Source of the DNA: Pseudomonadota bacterium
GTDB lineage: Bacteria; Pseudomonadota; Alphaproteobacteria; Rhizobiales; Beijerinckiaceae
Direction of reading: 5' to 3'
DNA length: 19,455 bases
Assembly: GCA_023426505.1 (NCBI GenBank)
Contig: JAFAAP010000048.1
Location: 1-19,455 of the forward strand
Each line of letters starts with the position of its first letter. Positions within the stretch are counted from its first letter, which is position 1. Of the stretch, positions 14,538-19,455 are shown piece after piece. Both the position numbers and the translations under genes were made by a program. The notes below the pieces were generated by a model. It was not told where the DNA came from. It saw only the letters and a program-made list of their open reading frames with translations, and searched no databases.

Positions 14538-15401
14538 ATGGCCTTAAGGTTCCTGGTGGTCGAGGGCAATACGCGTGGTGCAAGGCAGGCCCACAAGGAC
14601 GGCTATGGTCTCATGCCGTCCGAGTCCTATGCGGCGGTGCTCCAGGACATCGCCGCCGACGCGGTCTGCGACCTCGCCTTCCCGGCCGACGAGGGCGCCA
14701 ACCTGCCGGATGCGGCCGGGCTCGAATCCTATGACGGCATCGTGCTGACGGGCTCACACCTCAACATCTACGACCGCACGCCTGAGATCCTGCGCCAGAT
14801 CGACCTCATGCGGGCGGTCTACGCCTCCGGCACCCCGTCCTTCGGGTCCTGCTGGGGCCTGCAGGTGGCGGCGGTCGCGGCGGACGGGGACGTCCGGCCG
14901 AACCCGCTCGGACGCGAGGTCGGCTTCGCGCGTCGACTCACGCCGACGGAGGCCGGCCGCGTGCACCCGATGCTGGAGGGCCGCCCCGGCGCCTACGATG
15001 CGCCGGCCATCCACCTCGACATGGTGACTGTCACGCCCGGCGACACCACGATCCTCTCCACCAATGCGGTCTCGGCCGTGCAGGCGGCGGAGATCCGCCA
15101 CGACGGCGGCGTGTTCTGGGGGGTGCAGTACCATCCCGAGTTCAGCCTCGGCGAACTCGCCGTCATCCTCGGGCGGCGGACCGGGATCCTCGTCGACGAG
15201 GGCTTCTGCCGGACGCCTGAGGAGGCCAGCGCTTATGCGTCCGACCTGAAGCGCCTGCACGACAGGCCCGACGACTTCGCCCTGGCCTGGCGTCACGGGG
15301 TCGACGCGGAGGTGCTCGATCCGGTGCGGCGGACCCGCGAGATCCGCAACTTCGTCGAGCACCGGGTGCGGCCGGAGAAGAGCGCCCGCGGGCGCGCGTG
15401 A
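14538..15401 (+). CDS. Stand-alone class I glutamine amidotransferase (GMP synthase-like)
   Basis: This 287-residue cytoplasmic protein has the full catalytic triad of class I glutamine amidotransferases: nucleophile C105 in SFGSCWGLQ, and H199 and E201 in QYHPEFS. It resembles the amidotransferase domain of GMP synthase but lacks the ATP-pyrophosphatase part. Such proteins release ammonia from glutamine or hydrolyse gamma-glutamyl compounds. The partner or substrate is unknown. The C-terminal 75 residues beyond the triad form an extra helical region. ATG 14538 follows a GGGGA-type ribosome site. It is divergent from the transporter gene with a 75-bp gap, and a CGGTT-AACCG hairpin (14497-14512) lies in that gap. 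Confidence 0.87.
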   Translation: MALRFLVVEGNTRGARQAHKDGYGLMPSESYAAVLQDIAADAVCDLAFPADEGANLPDAAGLESYDGIVLTGSHLNIYDRTPEILRQIDLMRAVYASGTPSFGSCWGLQVAAVAADGDVRPNPLGREVGFARRLTPTEAGRVHPMLEGRPGAYDAPAIHLDMVTVTPGDTTILSTNAVSAVQAAEIRHDGGVFWGVQYHPEFSLGELAVILGRRTGILVDEGFCRTPEEASAYASDLKRLHDRPDDFALAWRHGVDAEVLDPVRRTREIRNFVEHRVRPEKSARGRA

Positions 15402-15405
15402 CGCC

Positions 15406-17028
15406 TCAGTTGCGCAGCCCCGGAGCCTCCTGGCCCGTGCGCGCGACGTACTCGGTGTAGCCGCCGCCATATTGATGGATGCCGTCGGGCGTGAGCTCGA
15501 GGACGCGGTTCGACAGGGCCGCCAGGAAGTGGCGGTCGTGCGAGACGAAGAGCATGGTGCCCTCGTAGCGCGAGAGCGCCTCGATCAGCATCTCCTTCGT
15601 GGCCATGTCCAGGTGGTTCGTCGGCTCGTCGAGCACGAGGAAGTTCGGCGGGTCGTAGAGCATCCGGGCCATCACGAGCCGCGCCTTCTCGCCGCCGGAC
15701 AGCACGCGGCACTTCTTCTCCGCGTCGTCGCCCGAGAACCCGAAGCACCCGGCGAGCGTGCGCAGGGAGCCCTGGCCCGCCTGCGGGAACGCGTCCTCCA
15801 GCCACTGGAACACGGTGCGGTCGCCGTCGAGCATCTCCATGGCGTGCTGGGCAAAGTAACCCATCTTCACGCTGCCGCCGACCGCCACCGTGCCGTCGTC
15901 GGGCTCCGTGGCGCCCGCCACCAGCTTCAGCAGCGTCGACTTTCCGGCGCCGTTGATGCCCATGACGCACCAGCGCTCCTTCCGGCGCACCGCGAAGTCC
16001 AGGCCCTCGTAGATGCTGCGGCTGCCATAGCGCTTGTTGACCTTCTTCAGGCTGACCACGTCCTCGCCCGAGCGCGGCGCGGGCTGGAACTCGAACGCCA
16101 CCGACTGACGGCGCCGGGGCGGTTCGACGCGGTCGATCTTCTCGAGCTTCTTCACCCGGCTCTGCACCTGGGCGGCGTGCGAGGCGCGCGCCTTGAAGCG
16201 TTCGATGAACTTGATCTCCTTGGCGAGCATCGCCTGCTGCCGCTCGAACTGCGCCTGCTGCTGCTTCTCGTTGAGCGCGCGCTGCTGCTCGTAGAACTCG
16301 TAGTCGCCCGAATAGGTCGTGAGCGTGCCGCCGTCGATCTCGATGATCTTGTTGACGATGCGGTTCATGAAGGCGCGGTCGTGCGAGGTCATGAGCAGCG
16401 CGCCGTCATAGCCCTTCAGGAACGATTCCAGCCAGATCAGGCTCTCCAGATCTAGGTGGTTGCTCGGCTCGTCGAGCAGCATGACGTCCGGGCGCATAAG
16501 CAGGATGCGGGCGAGCGCCACGCGCATCTTCCAGCCGCCGGAGAGGGCGCCCACGTCGCCGTCCATCATCTCCTGGCTGAAGCCGAGGCCCGCGAGCACC
16601 TCGCGCGCCCGGCCGTCGAGGGAATAGCCGTCGAGCTCCTCGTATCGCGCCTGAACCTCGCCGTAGCGCTCAATGATCCGGTCGAGCTCGTCGGCCTTGT
16701 CGGGATCGACCATGGCGGCCTCAAGCGTGCGCAGCTCGGCCGCCACCTCGCTCACGGGGCCCGCCCCGCCCATCACCTCGGCCACCGCGCTGCGGCCTTC
16801 CATCTCGCCGACGTCCTGGCTGAAATACCCGATGGTGACGCCGCGATCGACCGAGACCTGGCCCTCGTCCGGCTGCTCGTCTCGGGTGATCATCCGGAAC
16901 AGGGTGGTCTTGCCGGCGCCGTTGGGACCCACGAGGCCGATCTTCTCTTCCTTCTGGAGAGTGGCGGAGGCCTCGAGGAAGAGGATGCGATGGCTGTTCT
17001 GCTTGCTGACGTTCTCGACGCGAATCAT
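15406..17028 (-). CDS. ABC-F family ATPase (translation-factor type)
   Basis: ABC-F proteins are soluble twin ATPases that bind the ribosomal E site and relieve stalled translation or modulate antibiotics. The 540-residue protein has no membrane domain. Domain 1 has Walker A GPNGAGKT (34-41), signature LSGGW (162-166) and Walker B MLLDEP (183-188). A charged inter-domain linker (about 245-310, KQQQAQFERQQAMLAKEIKF and following) is the P-site tRNA-interaction motif of the family. Domain 2 has GINGAGKST (357-365), LSGGE (443-447) and LVLDEP (464-469). I use ATG 17028 (MIRVENVSKQ), the typical family start, rather than the upstream in-frame ATG at 17073. No good ribosome site is visible for either. 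The gene is convergent with the amidotransferase gene, 4 bp apart. Confidence 0.93.
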   Translation of the reverse strand: MIRVENVSKQNSHRILFLEASATLQKEEKIGLVGPNGAGKTTLFRMITRDEQPDEGQVSVDRGVTIGYFSQDVGEMEGRSAVAEVMGGAGPVSEVAAELRTLEAAMVDPDKADELDRIIERYGEVQARYEELDGYSLDGRAREVLAGLGFSQEMMDGDVGALSGGWKMRVALARILLMRPDVMLLDEPSNHLDLESLIWLESFLKGYDGALLMTSHDRAFMNRIVNKIIEIDGGTLTTYSGDYEFYEQQRALNEKQQQAQFERQQAMLAKEIKFIERFKARASHAAQVQSRVKKLEKIDRVEPPRRRQSVAFEFQPAPRSGEDVVSLKKVNKRYGSRSIYEGLDFAVRRKERWCVMGINGAGKSTLLKLVAGATEPDDGTVAVGGSVKMGYFAQHAMEMLDGDRTVFQWLEDAFPQAGQGSLRTLAGCFGFSGDDAEKKCRVLSGGEKARLVMARMLYDPPNFLVLDEPTNHLDMATKEMLIEALSRYEGTMLFVSHDRHFLAALSNRVLELTPDGIHQYGGGYTEYVARTGQEAPGLRN

Positions 17029-17346
17029 GGGCTTTGTGCCTGAGGGGGTTGCGGCGGCCTTATGGCACGGCACGGGCCCGGCGGCGAGCGCCCCGGACGG
17101 GACAGGCGGACGCAGCGCGACGCCTTACCGTCGATCACCTATGGCGGCCCGGAGGGCCGAGGATTTCAGGGGAGGGGAGGCAGGAGATTGCCGTCGGCGT
17201 CGGTGGCCAAGGGCTGAGCGATCTCTCGACTGCCGTATCCGGGAATGGTGCCCCGAGGCCGGCTTGCCCTAAGGGCCGGTCCGGCGTCTCGAGGATCTTG
17301 CGTTGCCGGGCGGCGCACGTCGGGTGCGCCTCCGGCTTGCGACCGG
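17029..17346. other. Gene-free stretch between the ABC-F gene and the 50-residue gene
   Basis: About 318 bp of GC-rich DNA with no reading frame I can support; those present look like chance frames in GC-rich sequence. It must contain the promoter of the ABC-F gene, but no clear -35/-10 pair is seen. A perfect hairpin CGGCCC-GGA-GGGCCG occurs at 17145-17159 without a T-tract. Confidence 0.5.
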
Positions 17347-17499
17347 CTAGCCGATCTGATCGAGGATGATCGCGCGGATTTCCTCGCGGGTCAGGCCGCT
17401 CGCCAGCGGCTGCCACGGCGTGGGAGCATTTCGCGACGGCTTCTTGGGCAAAGGCTGCAGCAGCATCTTTGCCGGCTTCTTCTGAGTGATGGTTTGCAT
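17347..17499 (-). CDS. Small basic protein of unknown function (50 residues)
   Basis: I do not recognise it with certainty. It starts MQTITQKKPAKMLLQPLPKK and ends LTREEIRAIILDQIG. The N-terminal half is Lys/Pro-rich and probably disordered; the C-terminal part looks like one short amphipathic helix. The ribosome site GAAGGA lies about 4 bases upstream of ATG 17499 on the minus strand, which is closer than ideal. An in-frame reading extends to 17691 but adds residues without recognisable pattern. The CGGCTAGCCG palindrome (17343-17352) overlaps the stop. It stands alone between two gene-free stretches. Confidence 0.5.
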   Translation of the reverse strand: MQTITQKKPAKMLLQPLPKKPSRNAPTPWQPLASGLTREEIRAIILDQIG

Positions 17500-17856
17500 G
17501 ATGTCCTTCAGCGGCTTCGGTCCCGGACCGCACGGCTGTTGTTTGTTGTTAAGGTCGTCGAACGCGGAGCAAACGACGAATGCGCCGCGGGGCTCCACGG
17601 CAAGCGAACTTTCAAGGTGCGGAGAGCAGGCTCGGCGCTCGATCAGGAGCTGTGCTGGAGCAGGCCGAACATATCGGTTGGCTGAATGCAATATGGCTGA
17701 AGTGACCCGACATTACAAGGATAAAACTGCAAAAGCGAAAATAAAACCGCGTTCCCGGATGAATTTCGGGTGGTTTTTTCTCCGAACTTCAAGTGGAATT
17801 TTTGTTGTTTTCGCTCGGGATTTTCAGGTCGTGGGAAAGTTTTTGGCTCATTCGGC
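17500..17856. other. T-rich gene-free stretch upstream of the cspA promoter candidate
   Basis: Roughly 350 bp without a gene I can support. From about 17700 to 17880 the base composition turns visibly AT-rich, with several runs of four to six T, unlike the rest of the window. The AAAACC/GGTTTT hairpin at 17743-17779 lies within it. This could be an extended regulatory region of cspA or host a small RNA. Confidence 0.5.
17743..17779 (+). terminator. Terminator-like hairpin in the region before cspA
   Basis: AAAACC (17743-17748) pairs with GGTTTT (17772-17777), and CCCG (17754-17757) with CGGG (17767-17770), inside an interrupted stem. The run TTTTTT (17774-17779) ends it. No plus-strand gene before it is convincing, so it may end a small RNA or act as an attenuator. 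Confidence 0.35.
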
Positions 17857-17885
17857 CTTGTCTTTGCCTTTTTCAGGGCTTACAT
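17857..17885 (+). promoter_or_regulatory. Promoter candidate of cspA
   Basis: CTTGTC (17857-17862), a 17-bp spacer and TTACAT (17880-17885) fit the alphaproteobacterial housekeeping promoter well. A start near 17892 would give a leader of about 156 nt before cspA, close to the length of the E. coli cspA leader (about 159 nt), which folds as a thermosensor. Confidence 0.5.
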
Positions 17886-18047
17886 CACCTTCATCGACAT
17901 TTGGCCGGACAATCGGGCCGTTACGCCTTGGCACGCCAGGCGCACGTTCAGACGCTCTTCCCAAACATCGACGAACCGAGGATGCGGTCGCGCTTTATGC
18001 GCGCCTTCGCCCTCACGTGCACTGATGCAAAGACAAGGACTACTCCC

Positions 18048-18257
18048 ATGAACACGGGCACCGTGAAATTCTACAACGACCAAAAGGGCTTCGGCTTCAT
18101 CCAGCCGGACAACGGCGACAAGGACGTGTTCGTCCACGCCACGGCTCTCGAGCGCGCCGGCATCCGCGGCCTCCGCGAAGGCCAGAAGGTCTCCTTCGAC
18201 ACCGCCGAGGATCGCCGCAGCGGCAAGATCGCCGTCAACAACATCCAGACGGTCTAA
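18048..18257 (+). CDS. cspA: Cold-shock domain protein (CspA family)
   Basis: This is a 69-residue single-domain RNA/ssDNA-binding protein that acts as an RNA chaperone. It carries RNP1 (KGFGFI, residues 13-18) and RNP2 (DVFVH, 26-30), and the typical start TGTVKFYNDQKGFGFIQPD and end GKIAVNNIQTV. ATG 18048 follows AAGGA at 18035-18039. The frame is open upstream to 17793, but those 85 extra codons show no cold-shock pattern and lie over the probable leader. The likely long leader suggests post-transcriptional control by temperature, though alphaproteobacterial family members are not all cold-induced. A strong terminator at 18291-18323 ends the transcript. The symbol is generic, since paralogues are common. 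Confidence 0.95.
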   Translation: MNTGTVKFYNDQKGFGFIQPDNGDKDVFVHATALERAGIRGLREGQKVSFDTAEDRRSGKIAVNNIQTV

Positions 18258-18290
18258 AGAATTGGGCGCGTAACGTAAGCGCTCGATGCG

Positions 18291-18323
18291 AAGCCGCTCC
18301 CGGGTGGGGCGGCTTTTTCTTTT
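18291..18323 (+). terminator. Rho-independent terminator of cspA
   Basis: AAGCCGCTCC (18291-18300) pairs with GGGGCGGCTT (18306-18315) with one G-T pair around CGGGT. TTTTTCTTTT follows. It isolates cspA from the downstream small genes. Confidence 0.9.
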
Positions 18324-18362
18324 CAGACTGCCATCGACGGATGGCGAACCGGCGAGGACGCA

Positions 18363-18563
18363 ATGTACACGTTTCGAAAAGCCGCTCCGGCACGATCGGT
18401 GATGTTCCTCGTGAGCTATGACGATGCCCGTACAGCCTATCTCTGGGTCGACAATCCCGTTCAGGCGGGCGACACCCGGGCCGTCGACCTGATCGCGCGC
18501 GCCCAGCAGGAGCAAGGCACGCTGCCCAGAGGCAAGATCACCAGCATCCGGCGTATCCGGTGA
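18363..18563 (+). CDS. Small protein of unknown function (66 residues)
   Basis: I do not recognise it. The 66-residue basic protein begins MYTFRKAAPARSVMFLVSYD and ends KITSIRRIR, with a central helix (AVDLIARAQQEQG). There is no signal peptide or membrane segment. GAGGA lies at 18354-18358, a short 4 nt before ATG 18363. A hairpin GCCATC-GACG-GATGGC (18330-18345) lies just before it and after the cspA terminator, so it should have its own promoter. Its place between cspA and rpsU suggests a stress or translation context, by neighbourhood only. Confidence 0.6.
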   Translation: MYTFRKAAPARSVMFLVSYDDARTAYLWVDNPVQAGDTRAVDLIARAQQEQGTLPRGKITSIRRIR

Positions 18564-18573
18564 TCGTCCGGTG

Positions 18574-18631
18574 CCGTCGGGTCGACGGGCAAAACGAAGC
18601 GCCATGCCGATCAGGCATGTTCCGAGCTCGG
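18574..18631 (+). other. Cluster of three hairpins between two small genes
   Basis: In the 107-bp gap, CCGTCG-GGT-CGACGG (18574-18588), CATGCC-GATCA-GGCATG (18603-18619) and the palindrome CCGAGCTCGG (18622-18631) follow one another. None has a T-tract. They may form a structured leader for the gene at 18671. Confidence 0.4.
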
Positions 18632-18670
18632 CATTCCGTCTGGTCCCGCAAACGCCAAGGAGATTGACCG

Positions 18671-18865
18671 ATGTCTCACAAGTTCAAGGTCCGGCAGATG
18701 GTCCGGATGAAGCAAGTCGCCTATTCCGAAGCCCGGATGAACGCCGGCGACATCTACGAGGTCGTGCGGCTCATGCCCGCCGACGAGACCGGCGAGCCCT
18801 CTTACCGGATCAAGTCCGGCACGGTCGAAAGAGCGGTCCGAGAGAGCGAGATCAGGGCCACCTGA
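18671..18865 (+). CDS. Small conserved-type protein of unknown function (64 residues)
   Basis: This 64-residue protein starts MSHKFKVRQMVRMKQVAYSE and continues with a GDIYEVVRLMP strand pair, an EPSYRIKSG strand and a final VERAVRESEI helix. The layout (short beta-strands with a Y-x-I-K segment, then a charged end) resembles small uncharacterised proteins common in Hyphomicrobiales, possibly a small beta-barrel fold. No function is known to me. ATG 18671 is preceded by a perfect AAGGAG (18657-18662), so expression is likely good. The next gene, rpsU, lies 95 bp on. Confidence 0.75.
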   Translation: MSHKFKVRQMVRMKQVAYSEARMNAGDIYEVVRLMPADETGEPSYRIKSGTVERAVRESEIRAT

Positions 18866-18901
18866 GAGGCTCCGTGAACGCAGTTCCCGTGCATTTCCCG
18901 A

Positions 18902-18929
18902 GGTTCGCCGCCGAACAGCGCGGCGAGCC
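18902..18929 (+). promoter_or_regulatory. Leader hairpin before rpsU
   Basis: GGTTCGCCGC (18902-18911) pairs with GCGGCGAGCC (18920-18929) across an 8-base loop, with one G-T pair. It ends 31 nt before the rpsU GTG and leaves the ribosome site (AAAGGA, 18949-18954) free. It may be a leader structure for autoregulation or a processing site. Confidence 0.4.
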
Positions 18930-18960
18930 GAAACTCCCCATCAGCCAGAAAGGACATCCC

Positions 18961-19251
18961 GTGCAGGTTTTCGTCAGAGAGAACAACGTCGACCAGGCTC
19001 TTCGCGCGCTCAAGAAGAAGATGCAGCGCGAGGGCATCTTCCGCGAGATGAAGGCGCGGCGCGCCTACGAGAAGCCGTCCGAGAAGAAGACCCGCGAGAA
19101 GGCGGAAGCCGTCCGCCGCGCCCGCAAGCTCGCCCGCAAGCAGGCCATCCGCGAGGGCCTGATCGCAGCCCCGAAGCGCCCCGCCCGCCCCGGCCGCGGC
19201 GGTCCCGTTCGAGGCTCCCGTCCCGCCGCTGCGGCCCCGGCCGCCGAGTAA
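18961..19251 (+). CDS. rpsU: Small ribosomal subunit protein bS21
   Basis: bS21 sits on the platform of the 30S subunit near the mRNA exit and the anti-Shine-Dalgarno end of 16S rRNA, and supports initiation. The 96-residue protein has the family core VFVRENNVDQALRALKKKMQ, then REMKARRAYEKPSEKK and a long Arg/Lys helix. A C-terminal Ala/Pro/Arg/Gly-rich tail of about 25 residues makes it longer than the 71-residue E. coli protein, as is common in this order. GTG 18961 gives the family N-terminus and is preceded by AAAGGA (18949-18954) at 6 nt. Longer readings starting upstream add unrelated sequence. Alphaproteobacteria often keep it near a cold-shock gene, as here. Confidence 0.95.
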   Translation: MQVFVRENNVDQALRALKKKMQREGIFREMKARRAYEKPSEKKTREKAEAVRRARKLARKQAIREGLIAAPKRPARPGRGGPVRGSRPAAAAPAAE

Positions 19252-19455
19252 AGTCCGTTCCGCCTCGTGCGGAGTGGTGGGCAATGGAGGCGCCTCGGCC
19301 TGGCGAGGGCTGTGTCTTGATTCCTATTTCGTCCTTGACGGTTGCTACAAGCTAGTGGGTTGTCTGCCGTCGGAATTGGCATTCTCCTGACACCTGTGAT
19401 CTGGGCGGGTGGAGCGGTTGATTGGTGCACGCTCCGGAACCACCGAGCCGATGGA
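19252..19455. other. Window end, no gene recognised
   Basis: The 204 bp after rpsU hold no reading frame I can support. A 5-bp hairpin TCCGC-CTCGT-GCGGA (19259-19273) just after the rpsU stop lacks a T-tract. CTTGAC at 19334-19339 could be a -35 of a gene beyond the window, but no good -10 follows it. Confidence 0.4.

Noticed and set aside
17135..17533. 132-codon minus-strand frame overlapping the 50-residue gene
   Set aside because: It has no pattern or convincing ribosome site. The 50-residue frame in the same place has better protein-like composition.
17793..18047. N-terminal extension of the cold-shock protein to 154 residues
   Set aside because: The frame is open but the extra residues lack cold-shock features, and ATG 18048 has its own AAGGA and gives the canonical start. 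The region is better explained as leader RNA.
18571..18960. Extended rpsU reading frame starting in the preceding genes
   Set aside because: It overlaps the 64-residue gene in another frame and adds sequence unrelated to S21. GTG 18961 has a good ribosome site and the family N-terminus.
19334..19362. Promoter near the window end (CTTGAC)
   Set aside because: The -35 is good, but at 17 bp the next hexamer is GGGTTG, not a -10. The gene it might serve is outside the window.

Overview
The window reads as chromosomal, housekeeping-type DNA from a GC-rich alphaproteobacterium, most likely of the order Hyphomicrobiales (Methylobacteriaceae/Microvirga-like). The basis is the high GC content, frequent GTG starts, the glmM sequence preceded by what looks like an ftsH tail, Omp25/31-type small barrel proteins, a serC leader-like RNA before serC-serA, and a cspA to rpsU neighbourhood. 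No tRNA, rRNA, CRISPR array, transposase or phage gene was seen.

Layout. 1-83: the end of an upstream gene (probably ftsH) and its terminator. 251-1627: glmM (cell-wall UDP-GlcNAc synthesis), separated by a perfect 17-bp bidirectional terminator stem from a convergent DUF2218 gene (1724-2011, minus). 2268-4284: two tandem paralogous outer-membrane beta-barrel proteins and an 83-residue orphan protein, each with its own upstream box of the form TTAA-N7-TTCA that resembles a CtrA site. 4300-9460 (minus): an efflux operon, membrane-fusion protein then RND permease, followed by a DUF1003 membrane protein. A palindromic operator candidate lies in front of it. 9634-13560 (plus): serine/one-carbon operon serC-serA-purU, with a promoter candidate, a serC-type leader RNA and an inverted pair of REP-like repeats between serC and serA.

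13557-14462 (minus): an EamA-type transporter whose stop overlaps the purU stop. 14538-15401 (plus): a stand-alone class I glutamine amidotransferase. 15406-17028 (minus): an ABC-F ATPase of the translation-factor type. 17029-18047: about 1 kb holding only one likely 50-residue protein and an unusually T-rich leader for the cold-shock gene. 18048-19251: cspA, two small unknown proteins, and rpsU (ribosomal protein S21), with many hairpins between them. 19252-19455: no gene recognised.

The genes fall into functional groups. The serine operon makes serine from 3-phosphoglycerate, and PurU releases formate from 10-formyl-THF, linking it to the folate pool fed by serine. The efflux pair would need a TolC-type outer-membrane channel encoded elsewhere. 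The cspA/rpsU block is a translation and stress neighbourhood. I did not find a clear new defence or mobile system. The most interesting signals are regulatory: the three matching CtrA-like boxes, the serC leader with tandem direct repeats, and the long cspA leader.
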